This document shows positions 31,166 through 41,557 of a stretch of DNA of 64,000 nt, one piece after another. Position numbers and translations under genes: made by a program. Position 1 is the first letter of the stretch. Every line of letters starts with the position of its first letter. Source of the stretch: Bacteroidales bacterium (GTDB lineage: Bacteria > Bacteroidota > Bacteroidia > Bacteroidales > UBA932); the NCBI GenBank assembly GCA_011620605.1, contig WOYW01000015.1, positions 62,001 through 126,000 of the forward strand. Direction: 5' to 3'. The notes beneath the pieces are model-generated. The model saw nothing but the letters and a program-made list of their open reading frames with translations, was not told the origin of the DNA and made no database searches.

Positions 31166-31837
31166 TTAAAAGGCTACTCCAAGTGAAATATTAGTTTTGG
31201 GAACGACTCCTTTATACCCGAACTCCCCAAAACCGGTAGGAACAGATACTATAGGCAGATTATTTTCGGGATCTTTTATGCCTGAATCCCGAAACCCTGT
31301 TATTATAGGATAACGTACACCCCCTCCTACGTTCAGGTCCATGGTAAAACGTCCCCACATAAAATGAACTCCGAAGAGTACGCCTCCCATAATGATTTCA
31401 TAGTTGGTAATAAGATCACTATTACCTGTAAGTTCCGGATAATCTGCAATATTGAGATAATTTGGCCAACTGTTCTGTTCTTTTAAGAAACGGTAGGAAA
31501 CATAAGGCCCGGCATAAACCTGTACTTTACGTGGCATGCGTGCAAAAAAGACTTTATAAATACCTTCCAGTCCAAATCCTTCCAGTTCGCTGAAAAAATT
31601 ATCTTCGTTACGGAAAATCGATTCTCCCATCAGGGTCACGGAGGGCATCAGCGAAAAAGCCGAGTTGTAGAAATTCCTCTGGTAACCAAGGGCAAATGTT
31701 CCTTCGAAAAAGCGTGTCGGTTCCAGGAAAAGCTCATTCTTGTACCAGCTTTCCCGCACGGCATTGTAGTTTTGCCCATAAGCACCGACGACCATAAGCA
31801 TCAGGACCAGACTTAAAACCAATTTTTTCATAAACAA
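31166..31837 (-). CDS. Predicted outer membrane beta-barrel protein, unknown function
   Basis: Signal peptide; alternating beta-strand pattern; C-terminal Phe. Confidence 0.6.
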   Translation of the reverse strand: MFMKKLVLSLVLMLMVVGAYGQNYNAVRESWYKNELFLEPTRFFEGTFALGYQRNFYNSAFSLMPSVTLMGESIFRNEDNFFSELEGFGLEGIYKVFFARMPRKVQVYAGPYVSYRFLKEQNSWPNYLNIADYPELTGNSDLITNYEIIMGGVLFGVHFMWGRFTMDLNVGGGVRYPIITGFRDSGIKDPENNLPIVSVPTGFGEFGYKGVVPKTNISLGVAF

Positions 31838-31849
31838 TTCATATTAAAT

Positions 31850-32611
31850 TTATAATCCAAACGATCTCTTTTTATATGCATCTATGCATTCGTCCAGCCG
31901 TTCCCTGGCTGTAGTATCCCCGGGAACGTTGTGTGAAGGATGAATGTGCAGTTTCACACCGCAGTCTGCCAGGATCTCTGCACATGTTGTTACGGTCATC
32001 CATACCAGTGTAATAAAACACATGGTGGAAACAGGTCCGATCTTGTCAAAATGATCTTTCAGGGGAACTGAAGCATCGGTAAGCGGGGCACAGGAATCTA
32101 CTACCACGTCTGCCAACTCAAACAGGTTTTTTCCGCACGAATGACGCGGTTTTTTATCTTGTGACTCGGCAGCGGATCCATATACAATGACTTTCATTCC
32201 GCGATTTTTGGCTTCTAGTGCCACATCTATGTTTACCGCGTTGATCCCGGTATGGGAAAAGATCCATACGATATCACGCTGATCAAAGTTCCAGGAACTC
32301 ATGATGGCACTTCCGTACCCTTCCGCTCTTTCCAGGAAAAGAAACTGGTGTATCCCGCTTTCTCCCGTGATGCGCGTAAAGAAAGTAAGCGGTTGTTCAA
32401 TAAGGGGATGAAATCCCACAAAACCTCCTATCCTGGGGTACATTTCCTCTATCGGCAATGTTGCATGCCCGCATCCGAAAGTATGAACCCAACGTCCGGC
32501 TTCAATGCTGTCTGCCATCAGGGAAGCTGCTTTGTGAATATTTTCTGTCTGTGTCTGTTGGATCTTATCCTGCAGACGGCGTACATTATCAAGCCACTGG
32601 TTTGCAAGCAT
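31850..32611 (-). CDS. SIS-domain sugar-phosphate-binding protein (UPF0309-like)
   Basis: GRWVHTFGCGHATLPIEEMYPRIGG; FSHTGINAVNIDVALEAKNRGMKVI. Confidence 0.83.
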   Translation of the reverse strand: MLANQWLDNVRRLQDKIQQTQTENIHKAASLMADSIEAGRWVHTFGCGHATLPIEEMYPRIGGFVGFHPLIEQPLTFFTRITGESGIHQFLFLERAEGYGSAIMSSWNFDQRDIVWIFSHTGINAVNIDVALEAKNRGMKVIVYGSAAESQDKKPRHSCGKNLFELADVVVDSCAPLTDASVPLKDHFDKIGPVSTMCFITLVWMTVTTCAEILADCGVKLHIHPSHNVPGDTTARERLDECIDAYKKRSFGL

Positions 32612-32613
32612 AA

Positions 32614-33759
32614 TTATTTTTTTACGTTTTCAATTTTACCCTTTCGTGTCATAAACAAAAACAAAAGGGTCATAGCTGCCCATATTATCAGCAAATATAA
32701 GGGAAAAACACGAATAGGCAGAAACCCCATTAAATAATTTAGTAAAGTATTACCGCCCAGGGCAATTACCATGGCGATCCCTATTGCGGTCCCTGACAAA
32801 GCCTTATATCCCGTTCCTATATAGGAAATAATAACAGGGAACGTGGCTCCCAGGCCTGTCCCTATAAGAATTACCGAGATCAGGGGATGTATCCCGATGT
32901 AAAGTCCCGCAAAACCCGCCGCTATCAGCAGCAAATAACCCCACAGTATTTTCCATGGAGCATAACGCAATGACAACCAGCTTAAAAGGATCCGGCCGGC
33001 AGTTATACCCACGACCATAAAAGTAAGTAAAAACAATGCTTCCTGCTGCGGAAGTCCGTACGCAGGACTGTCCTGTAAAAAAACGGGGATCCAGTTACTG
33101 CACAATCCTTCCAGTGCGGATTGAAAAAACAGGATGAAACTGAACAGCAGCAAAGCACGCTGACGTAGAAGCAATAATCCTTCACGTACAGGAAATCCCT
33201 GGCGGACTTTGGCCTCGGGAAAACGGATCATGCTGAAATATACAAAAATAACAAACAGAAATATAGCCATGTACCGGAGTATCCTGGTGTAAGGTACGTA
33301 ATCGAATACTCCCAGGATAAGGGGCATCAAAAGGGCTCCTATCCCGTAAAAAACACCCAGGATACTTAAATTGGAACTCCTTTTGCGATCATCAGAAGCA
33401 TCGGTAACCAATGCGTTGCAGGCTCCGTTTAAAATTCCGCCTCCGGTACCGATCACAAAAACACACGTTCCCAACAGGGGAACGGTCTGAAAAGAGGCCA
33501 GTCCCAAAAAACCCAAAACAACCATGGCAGATGCAAACTGAAAAGGAATTTTAAATCCGAACCGGTCACACCAGGGACCGAAAACCAGGGAACCGGCCAA
33601 AACCCCCAACGGTAAAATACCGGCAAGCGCCGAGGATTGTCCCATGTCCAAATGAAGTGTTTCTCTGAGAGAAGGGAGTATAGATCCCAGGGTGAGAAAG
33701 GATATCCCGAAAAAAACAATGCCGGCGTAACCGGCAGCCAGAACTTTACTGTTTTTCAT
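32614..33759 (-). CDS. MFS transporter (sugar permease-like)
   Basis: About 12 hydrophobic segments; FGPWCDRFGFKIPF. Confidence 0.87.
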   Translation of the reverse strand: MKNSKVLAAGYAGIVFFGISFLTLGSILPSLRETLHLDMGQSSALAGILPLGVLAGSLVFGPWCDRFGFKIPFQFASAMVVLGFLGLASFQTVPLLGTCVFVIGTGGGILNGACNALVTDASDDRKRSSNLSILGVFYGIGALLMPLILGVFDYVPYTRILRYMAIFLFVIFVYFSMIRFPEAKVRQGFPVREGLLLLRQRALLLFSFILFFQSALEGLCSNWIPVFLQDSPAYGLPQQEALFLLTFMVVGITAGRILLSWLSLRYAPWKILWGYLLLIAAGFAGLYIGIHPLISVILIGTGLGATFPVIISYIGTGYKALSGTAIGIAMVIALGGNTLLNYLMGFLPIRVFPLYLLIIWAAMTLLFLFMTRKGKIENVKK

Positions 33760-34678
33760 ACGTCTTTATTGCGTTAAGTGCCAGTTGCCCCGCTCCTATA
33801 AGGCCGGCATTCTGTCCCAGACCCGATGCTTCAAAACGGCATTGCCGGATGCTTATGGGTTGTGCCCATTTACAGGCTTCGTAATAGATCCTGTCCAAAA
33901 AACGAACGGCTGGCCCAAATACCCCTCCACCCCATACGACCATTTTGGGGTTGAAAATACTGACCATATTGGCAGAGGCCATGCCCCATAATTCCACGGC
34001 TTTATCAATAACCCTGAGCGCCACTGTGTTTCCTCTTTCATAAGCTTCAAATACAGAGCGGGAATCGGGATACACGGCGGGCTGTCCCGATAATTTCCTT
34101 GCCTGAGCGGCTATTCCCGTTCCCGATGCACATGTTTCAAAATACCCGCTGTTGCTGTACTCTTCCACATAAGGCGGCTGAAGTGCCAGCCATCCGATGG
34201 CCCCGGCAATATCGGCACTGCCGTGTAGAACCCTGCCTTCGGTCATGATTCCGGCCCCTATGCCTGTTCCAACGCTCATATATACCACATGGGACAAACC
34301 CTTGGCCACACCCATTCCGGTTTCTCCAAGAATATAACATGTTCTGTCGCTGGCCACGATCACTTCAGATGCCGGAATGGCATCTGTAATAAACTGTTTT
34401 AAAGGAAAACTATTCCATCCGGGAATATTGGGAGCCCATACTCTGTGGGTAAGGTTGTCGGCTATGCCCGGAACACAGATCCCTATAGTCTTTTCCTCAT
34501 CCGGGGAAATGTTGCTTTCTTCCAGTAAGGTCACACATAAACCGGCTATCAGTTCTGCCACACGGGAGCCCATACGCCCTTCCAGGAGCACTGTCCTGTC
34601 AGTAATTATTTCTCCTGAATCGCTGAAAAGGGCTGCGTGCAATTTCGTCCCGCCCAGATCAATACCTATTGCCTGCAT
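33746..34678 (-). CDS. ROK-family sugar kinase/regulator-like protein
   Basis: GIDLGGTKLHAALF; VYMSVGTGIGAGIMTEGRVLHGSADIAGAIG; overlaps the MFS gene. Confidence 0.9.
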   Translation of the reverse strand: MQAIGIDLGGTKLHAALFSDSGEIITDRTVLLEGRMGSRVAELIAGLCVTLLEESNISPDEEKTIGICVPGIADNLTHRVWAPNIPGWNSFPLKQFITDAIPASEVIVASDRTCYILGETGMGVAKGLSHVVYMSVGTGIGAGIMTEGRVLHGSADIAGAIGWLALQPPYVEEYSNSGYFETCASGTGIAAQARKLSGQPAVYPDSRSVFEAYERGNTVALRVIDKAVELWGMASANMVSIFNPKMVVWGGGVFGPAVRFLDRIYYEACKWAQPISIRQCRFEASGLGQNAGLIGAGQLALNAIKTYEKQ

Positions 34679-34687
34679 ATAAAAGTA

Positions 34688-35254
34688 TCAGATAAATTTT
34701 ACGCCCAAACTTTTCATGTTTTCTATGGCAGCCCTGTGGTCTTTTTGATTCACATAGCCCAGCCCTTCCATCAAAACCTGGACTTCATATTCGGCTTCTA
34801 CCAGATCTTTTACGGTCTCATATATACAGTACTCAGTAGCCACCCCGCTGACTATTACCTGTTTAGACAGGATCTCGTTCAAAGGGGTCTTGTCCGAACG
34901 GACGGCATTGAATCCCGAATATTCTTCTTTCAAATGAGATGTACCCTTGCGGAATATGCGCATTAAATGAGGCCGTTTGTTGGGATCGATAACACGTGTA
35001 TAATAGGAAAGATGTATTTCCTGTCCTGAAGTGTTCACTACACAATGAGGAGGCCATTGTCCGCCATACCCGCTGAAAGAACAATGATTATGGGGATGTG
35101 TGTCACATACATACACCACGTTGTCATTTGGATGTAAATTGATATAATTGATGCTGTGGAACATGGCATTCTCTGCGTTCTGACAAGCCATGGACCCAGA
35201 GATAAAATCGTTAAGCATATCCACCACTATGTGGGTCTTTGGATGTTCATACAT
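34688..35254 (-). CDS. pncA: Nicotinamidase-like cysteine hydrolase
   Basis: VVDMLNDF, FRKGT, VSGVATEYCI catalytic elements; adjacent to pncB. Confidence 0.85.
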   Translation of the reverse strand: MYEHPKTHIVVDMLNDFISGSMACQNAENAMFHSINYINLHPNDNVVYVCDTHPHNHCSFSGYGGQWPPHCVVNTSGQEIHLSYYTRVIDPNKRPHLMRIFRKGTSHLKEEYSGFNAVRSDKTPLNEILSKQVIVSGVATEYCIYETVKDLVEAEYEVQVLMEGLGYVNQKDHRAAIENMKSLGVKFI

Positions 35255-36707
35255 GGTTCAACTCTTCTTTAATTGTATATATTAATCTCATTTTCAAATC
35301 ATAAAGATCATCTGAAATATCAACTTTATGATAATGGGGATTTATTATCCTGCGTTCTGTGGGATTCATGCGGGAAAGCTCGTTTAAGTATTTGTCCCTC
35401 TTTTCCTGCTGCGTATTGTCAGGCTTTATGCGTTTTCCGTTCTCCATTAACTTAACCTGCAGTTTTTCAGCCGTATAGGAACCTTCTTTGAAAAGGGTTG
35501 TCCGGGTTTGATCGTATTCATCACGAAGCACTATCTCTTTCCCGTTTTCCAAAGCAACGGCCATATCATCTCCCCTGAGACAGGTTACATCCGCCTTGTT
35601 TTCATTTTCCTGATATATACGATACGTTACCTGGAATCCGGGATTGATTACTTTGGCTTTGTCTTCAGATAATTTCAAAACGGGAGTATTCCCCATCTGT
35701 ACCATTTTATAGACGTTCCCAAAACATGGATTGTGTTTGCTTGTAGCTATGGCATCTCCAACGCCATAAAAATCTATGGCAGCATTCTGACGTTCCAGAT
35801 CAGATATCAGGTATTCATCCAGGGCATTGGAAGCAAATATTACAGAATTACTGAACCCTTCCCGGTCCAGTATTTCACGGCATTTCCTGGAAAGGTAGGC
35901 CAGATCTCCGCTATCTAATCTGACCCCAAAAAACGGGCTGTAGGCATTGTCTATGCCGTTTTCCCGGAATGCCTTAATGGCGTTATGGATCCCGCTTTTC
36001 AGGGTGTCATAGGTATCTACCAGCAGGATTAGTCCTTCACCCCTGTGGCTTTTTATATAGGCATCAAAGGCTTCAAATTCACTTTTTATGCTGCATCCAA
36101 AGGCAGTTACAAAGCTGTGCGCCATGGTTCCCGTACTGGGAATACCAAATTCGGTCGTTGCCAGAATATTTGATGTACTCACACAACCGGCAATGTATGC
36201 CGCTTTGGCTCCGTGCAATGCCGCCCAGGGTCCGTGAGCCCTGCGGGAGCCGAACTCACTGATGGGCTTATTGGTACTTCGGGTAACGCGGGATGCTTTT
36301 GTTGCAATGGCCATCTGGTGGTTCATTATGGTAAGAAGCGGTGTTTCCAGGATCTGCGCCTGGAGTAACGGAGCAACCACAGTAATAACAGGTTGACGCG
36401 GAAATACGATCTGCCCTTCTTCCATGGCATATACATCTCCCGTAAAACGTACATCCGGCAACATTTTGCAAAAGCTCCCGTAGCTCTCTTCGGGAAGAAA
36501 TTTTTTAAAAAAAGATTCGGGACGGGAACCGAAGCCGGCGATCATTTCCAGCACTTCGTTTATACCGCTTACAACAGCCCAGTTGTTGTTGTCGGGAGCA
36601 GTCCTGTAAAACATGTTGAAAATGGCAACAATTTTGTCCAAACCCTTGTCAACAAAGGTTTTCCCCATTGTATACTGGTATTTGTCAGAACAATACGAGT
36701 GCATCAT
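35247..36707 (-). CDS. pncB: Nicotinate phosphoribosyltransferase
   Basis: SEFGSRRAHGPWAALHGAKAAYIAGCVSTSN; GVRLDSGDLAYLS; GVGDAIATSK. Confidence 0.94.
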   Translation of the reverse strand: MMHSYCSDKYQYTMGKTFVDKGLDKIVAIFNMFYRTAPDNNNWAVVSGINEVLEMIAGFGSRPESFFKKFLPEESYGSFCKMLPDVRFTGDVYAMEEGQIVFPRQPVITVVAPLLQAQILETPLLTIMNHQMAIATKASRVTRSTNKPISEFGSRRAHGPWAALHGAKAAYIAGCVSTSNILATTEFGIPSTGTMAHSFVTAFGCSIKSEFEAFDAYIKSHRGEGLILLVDTYDTLKSGIHNAIKAFRENGIDNAYSPFFGVRLDSGDLAYLSRKCREILDREGFSNSVIFASNALDEYLISDLERQNAAIDFYGVGDAIATSKHNPCFGNVYKMVQMGNTPVLKLSEDKAKVINPGFQVTYRIYQENENKADVTCLRGDDMAVALENGKEIVLRDEYDQTRTTLFKEGSYTAEKLQVKLMENGKRIKPDNTQQEKRDKYLNELSRMNPTERRIINPHYHKVDISDDLYDLKMRLIYTIKEELNHV

Positions 36708-36744
36708 AATCCGGTTTAAATTGTAAAGGTAGACAAATTAAACG

Positions 36745-36752
36745 TATCTTTG
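36745..36752 (+). promoter_or_regulatory. Putative -7 box TATCTTTG for gpsA-pgi
   Basis: TAnnTTTG, 21 nt before ATG. Confidence 0.5.
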
Positions 36753-36773
36753 TAGGTTATTAGAGGAAAATCT

Positions 36774-37784
36774 ATGAAGGGTATTTTTCACAAAAACACA
36801 AAATATGCAGTCATAGGATCGGGCAGTTGGGCCACCGCTCTTGTCAAGATCCTGCAGGACACTCAGGATGAAGTTCTGTGGTACGTCAGGGATCAGCATA
36901 TGATCGATTTCATAAGGGAAAACAACCACAATCCGCAATACCTTCAGGCCGCCGCACTGGATCCTTCACGCTTGAATATGAGCTTTGATATCAACCGGAT
37001 CATCCGACATGCTGATGTACTCATTTTCTGTATACCTTCTTCGTACTTTATCAGTGAAATGATCCCTCTGACTGAATCGCTGGAAGGAAAATTCATTGTA
37101 ACGGCCATCAAAGGCCTGATTCCTGAAAGGAATATTTCGGTTACCGAATACTTCAACCGTATTCACAACATTCCCTACGACTATATTGGAGTGATCGCGG
37201 GACCCGTCCACGCAGAAGAAGTAGCTATGGAAAGGCTTTCCTATCTGAGTGTAACCTGTAAAAAAGAAAAAACAGCCCGCAAACTTGCCGAAGCTTTTAA
37301 ATGTCCTTATATACAGACAAGTGTGGGAACCGATATTTACGGACTTGAATATGCCGTAGTGTTAAAAAACATCTACGCCATCGCTTCCGGGATGAGCCGG
37401 GGACTGGGATACGGAGACAATTTCCAGGCGGTTCTGGTTTCGTGTGCCTACCAGGAGATCCGCTCTTTTCTGAACCGGACGTACCCGGACAAAACCAGGA
37501 ACACTTCCCTTTCCGGGATCCTGGGAGACCTGTTGGTAACCAGCTATTCCCAATTCAGCCGCAACCGTTCCTTCGGGAATATGATAGGCCGGGGGTACTC
37601 AATAAAAGCCGCTCAACTGGAAATGAATATGGTGGCAGAAGGATTTTATGCAGCTTCCTGCATTCATGAGCTAAACAAAAAATTCAACGTGGATATGCCC
37701 ATTGCAGAAGCCGTATATAAAATTTTACACGAATACCGGTCTCCGGCAATCGTATTTAAAGCGTTAAGTGAACAATTAACATAA
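36774..37784 (+). CDS. gpsA: NAD(P)-dependent glycerol-3-phosphate dehydrogenase
   Basis: [48 protein letters not shown]. Confidence 0.94.
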   Translation: MKGIFHKNTKYAVIGSGSWATALVKILQDTQDEVLWYVRDQHMIDFIRENNHNPQYLQAAALDPSRLNMSFDINRIIRHADVLIFCIPSSYFISEMIPLTESLEGKFIVTAIKGLIPERNISVTEYFNRIHNIPYDYIGVIAGPVHAEEVAMERLSYLSVTCKKEKTARKLAEAFKCPYIQTSVGTDIYGLEYAVVLKNIYAIASGMSRGLGYGDNFQAVLVSCAYQEIRSFLNRTYPDKTRNTSLSGILGDLLVTSYSQFSRNRSFGNMIGRGYSIKAAQLEMNMVAEGFYAASCIHELNKKFNVDMPIAEAVYKILHEYRSPAIVFKALSEQLT

Positions 37785-37785
37785 C

Positions 37786-39123
37786 ATGAGAAACATCATA
37801 ACATTCAACGGCAAAGAAGCCCTTTCGTTCCTGAAAGAAAACAAGTGCCGCCAATGGGAAGAAAAGGCTCTGCAGGCTATGGAAATCCTGGAGTCGGGCC
37901 AGGGAAAAGGTTCGGATTTCCTGGGTTGGCTGCACCTTCCTTCTGAAATTTCTCCTACAATTATTGAAAGCATTAAAGATATTGTTGAAGACTGGAAAAA
38001 AGACGTGGATCTTGTTATGGTGATAGGGATAGGGGGATCGTACCTTGGCGCCAAAGCCGTCATTGAGGCACTTTCTCATTCATTCGCTGCCCTGCTGCCT
38101 TCTGACGGGCCCCGAGTGGTTTTTGCGGGGCAAAACATAGGAGAAGACTACCTGGCGGAACTGGAAGACGTGATGAAAACCGGATCCGTTGCCTGCGTTG
38201 TCATTTCAAAATCCGGGACAACTACAGAACCGGCTATTGCTTTTCGCATTGTAAAACAACACATTGAACGGTTCTACGGAAAAGAAGAGGCCAAGCGGCG
38301 TATCGTGGCTATCACGGACAGTTCCCGGGGAGCCCTTCGCAATATGGTATCCCGGGAAGGATACCGCAGCTTTATAATTCCCGATAACGTGGGAGGACGG
38401 TTTTCCGTATTCACCCCGGTAGGACTGCTTCCCGTTGCCCTGTCCAGGATAGATATTGAAGCCCTGCTGAAAGGTGCCCGGGATATGGAACAGGTTACGG
38501 CTCAAAAAAGCAAAGACAACCCTGTCGTTCAATATGCCGCATTCAGGAATGCACTGTATGAAAACGGAAAAAAGATAGAGCTATTGGTAAATTACCATCC
38601 AAAATTGCACTTTGTTACTGAATGGTGGAAACAGTTATTCGGAGAGAGTGAAGGCAAAGAACACCTTGGAATTTTTCCGGCAGGAGCTGATTTTACGACA
38701 GACCTTCATTCCATGGGACAGTATATTCAGGACGGTGAAAGGCATCTCTTTGAGACTGTCATAAGCATAGCGTCTCCCAATCGTTCTCTTACAATCCCGG
38801 AAGACACTGAAAACGCGGACGGAATGAATTACCTGGCAGGCAAACACATAAACGAATGCAACAAAATGGCGGAATTGGGAACGCGCCTGGCGCATGTGGA
38901 CGGCGGTGTCCCCAACCTGCACATAGAAATTCCCCTGCTGAACGCTTATTACCTTGGCGCCCTGTTGTATTTCTTTGAAAAAGCATGCGGCATCAGCGGA
39001 TACCTTCTGGGGGTTAATCCGTTTGACCAGGAGGGTGTGGAAGCCTACAAGAAAAACATGTTCGCCCTAATGAACAAGCCGGGTTTCGAGGCTCAGGGTG
39101 ACATCCTCCGCAAACGACTCTGA
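37786..39123 (+). CDS. pgi: Glucose-6-phosphate isomerase
   Basis: [48 protein letters not shown]. Confidence 0.96.
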   Translation: MRNIITFNGKEALSFLKENKCRQWEEKALQAMEILESGQGKGSDFLGWLHLPSEISPTIIESIKDIVEDWKKDVDLVMVIGIGGSYLGAKAVIEALSHSFAALLPSDGPRVVFAGQNIGEDYLAELEDVMKTGSVACVVISKSGTTTEPAIAFRIVKQHIERFYGKEEAKRRIVAITDSSRGALRNMVSREGYRSFIIPDNVGGRFSVFTPVGLLPVALSRIDIEALLKGARDMEQVTAQKSKDNPVVQYAAFRNALYENGKKIELLVNYHPKLHFVTEWWKQLFGESEGKEHLGIFPAGADFTTDLHSMGQYIQDGERHLFETVISIASPNRSLTIPEDTENADGMNYLAGKHINECNKMAELGTRLAHVDGGVPNLHIEIPLLNAYYLGALLYFFEKACGISGYLLGVNPFDQEGVEAYKKNMFALMNKPGFEAQGDILRKRL

Positions 39124-41553
39124 ACGGGCGGTTAACGTAACATTTCCGGGATCTGTCCCGGCGCGCAGTACCACCAGGCATTTCCCGTGGAAAGCCTTTC
39201 TGTAATTTGCCCGGAACGACTCGTGACTTACCTGGCTCCCGTTATCCACCGCGGCTATGGTTGCCGGGCCTTCAACGGAAAATGAGATCATATTATCGGC
39301 ATAAGGAACCGGATTCCCTTCCCGGTCAACTACCTGAACGGACACAAAGCTCAGATCGGACCCGTCCGCTATGAACACTTCCCGGTCCGCAGACAGTTCC
39401 AAACCATAAGGCTCCCCTGCTGTCTTGACGGTGCGGCGCAAATATTCATTCCCGTCTTTATAGGAAACGGCCGTAAGAGTCCCGGGTTCATAATCAACCC
39501 TCCAGAAGGCATGGAGCCGGTCCCTGGTCTTGCTGCTGGTGCCCAAAGACCTGTCGTTCAGGAACAATTCTACCGAATCGGCCCCGTTGTAATAAGCCCA
39601 GACATCCACAGTCTTTCCCCCGGACCAGTTCCAATGCGGGAAAAGATGCAATACGGGGGTATCCGTCCATTCACTCCGGTACATGTAATAGATGTCCTTG
39701 GGAAAGCCGGCAAGGTCTACGATCCCGAAATATGAACTGCGGGAAGGCCACCAGTAAGGAGTAGGTTCCCCCAGGTAGTCAAATCCCGTCCAGATGAACA
39801 TTCCCGAAATAAAATCGTTGTCACGTACGTTTATCCATGCCGATTCGTGGGTGTTTCCCCAGGGGGCATGCATGTTGTCGTATGCGGAACAAAAGTGGTG
39901 CGGGGTATCGTAAGTCAGCCACCATTCCCGGGGTTCTTTTCTTACCGAGTCCGAAGGCATCTGGTAAAAACCGCGCGTCTGCAGCGAAGAAGTGGTTTCC
40001 GCAGCCACAAAAGGCATCCCAGGGAAATTCCGGGGCACGGTCCGGTAATCCTTTTCATGGTAGTTGTACCCTATGATATCCAATGCTTCTGCCCTGAACA
40101 GGTTGTTGTGCGGAGCCGGTTCGTTGCATCCTGCCGTCACCGGCCGGGTTGGATCCAGTTCTTTTACCATGTCCACAAGTTTTTGTGTAAGGAGCGCATC
40201 AAACGGCAGGTCTCCCGATACAGGACTGTCTTCCCTGGCCATAAAGTTCAACAACAGGTTGGCCTGTTGCAGGTCCAGCGTATCGGCCTGCGGATCGTTC
40301 CACTGTTCCAGCACTTCGTTCCCTATACTCCACATGATCACGGAAGGATGGTTCCTGTCCCGGCGAATGAAATCCCTCAAATCCTTTTCATGCCAATCCC
40401 CGAAAAACAGGGAATAATCATAAGCGGTTTTGTTCTTGCGCCACACATCAAAAGATTCATCCATGACAAGAAACCCCATTCGGTCACACAGGTCCAGCAA
40501 TTCAGGAGCCGGAGGATTGTGGGACGTGCGAATGGCATTACAACCCATGTCACGCAGTATTTCCAGTTGCCTTTCCATGGCCCTTCGGTTCACGGCCGTT
40601 CCCAATGCCCCCAGATCGTGATGCATGCATACGCCCCTTATCTTCAAAGGTCTTTCATTCAGATAAAAACCCTTATCCGGGGTAAACCGGAAGGTCCTTA
40701 TTCCGAATGCAGTCCGGTAGTCATCCAGCACTCCGGAACCTTTTAGAACCTTACTTTCCACTGTGTATAAAATGGGATTGTCCACGTCCCACAAGGCGGG
40801 ATCCTTTACTTCCAGGGACTGCTCCACGAAGATCTCCGCTTCTCCGTTAAAGTCAATATGCGTACAGTCTTCGGTGACGGTCTTTCCGTCCGGATCCAGA
40901 ATTTTAGTCAGCAGGTAGATGTTCTTTTCCTGACCCGTTGCCCCGGATATTTCCGTGCGCACACTAACCTGTGCATTTTCCTGTTCCACCCGGGGAGTGG
41001 TAACATAAGTACCCGAGTAAGGAATGTGCACCTGTGAAGTGATCACAAGTCTGACGTTCCGGTATATCCCGGACCCGGAATACCACCTGGAATTAGGCTG
41101 CCGGGAATTATCAACCGTTACCGCTACCAGGTTCTCTTCCCCGGGCTCGTTCAGGAAAGGAGTGATCTCATAACTGAACGACGAATACCCGCACGGTCTG
41201 TAACCGGCCGGTTGACCGTTGACAAAGACCCGGCTTTCACGGTAGATCCCGTCAAATTCAAGAAATACCCGTTTCCCTTCGGCTTCAGGACCTAAAACGA
41301 ACAATTTTCTATACGTTCCTTTGCCGCCGGGCAACGCCCCTCCCCCGGGAGTCGCGGGATGATCCTTATCAAAACTGCCTTCTATACTCCAGTCGTGAGG
41401 CAGATCAAGTTCCCTCCAGGAGACTTGGTCATCGATCTCCTGAGTAAGTGCAAATTCCCAGTTCCGGTTGAAATCCGAGACTATACGAACCGGTTCCCGG
41501 TAGCATGAAGTAACCGTAAGCAAAACAGCCAGACAGGCATATACATATTTCAT
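39067..41553 (-). CDS. Glycoside hydrolase family 2 (beta-galactosidase-like) lipoprotein
   Basis: [56 protein letters not shown]; start moved to [17 protein letters not shown]. Confidence 0.93.
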   Translation of the reverse strand: MKYVYACLAVLLTVTSCYREPVRIVSDFNRNWEFALTQEIDDQVSWRELDLPHDWSIEGSFDKDHPATPGGGALPGGKGTYRKLFVLGPEAEGKRVFLEFDGIYRESRVFVNGQPAGYRPCGYSSFSYEITPFLNEPGEENLVAVTVDNSRQPNSRWYSGSGIYRNVRLVITSQVHIPYSGTYVTTPRVEQENAQVSVRTEISGATGQEKNIYLLTKILDPDGKTVTEDCTHIDFNGEAEIFVEQSLEVKDPALWDVDNPILYTVESKVLKGSGVLDDYRTAFGIRTFRFTPDKGFYLNERPLKIRGVCMHHDLGALGTAVNRRAMERQLEILRDMGCNAIRTSHNPPAPELLDLCDRMGFLVMDESFDVWRKNKTAYDYSLFFGDWHEKDLRDFIRRDRNHPSVIMWSIGNEVLEQWNDPQADTLDLQQANLLLNFMAREDSPVSGDLPFDALLTQKLVDMVKELDPTRPVTAGCNEPAPHNNLFRAEALDIIGYNYHEKDYRTVPRNFPGMPFVAAETTSSLQTRGFYQMPSDSVRKEPREWWLTYDTPHHFCSAYDNMHAPWGNTHESAWINVRDNDFISGMFIWTGFDYLGEPTPYWWPSRSSYFGIVDLAGFPKDIYYMYRSEWTDTPVLHLFPHWNWSGGKTVDVWAYYNGADSVELFLNDRSLGTSSKTRDRLHAFWRVDYEPGTLTAVSYKDGNEYLRRTVKTAGEPYGLELSADREVFIADGSDLSFVSVQVVDREGNPVPYADNMISFSVEGPATIAAVDNGSQVSHESFRANYRKAFHGKCLVVLRAGTDPGNVTLTARSESFAEDVTLSLETRLVH

Positions 41554-41557
41554 AATA

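Noticed and set aside
39847-40746. 299-aa + strand ORF antisense to GH2
   Set aside because: Shadow ORF; GH2 frame has all catalytic motifs.
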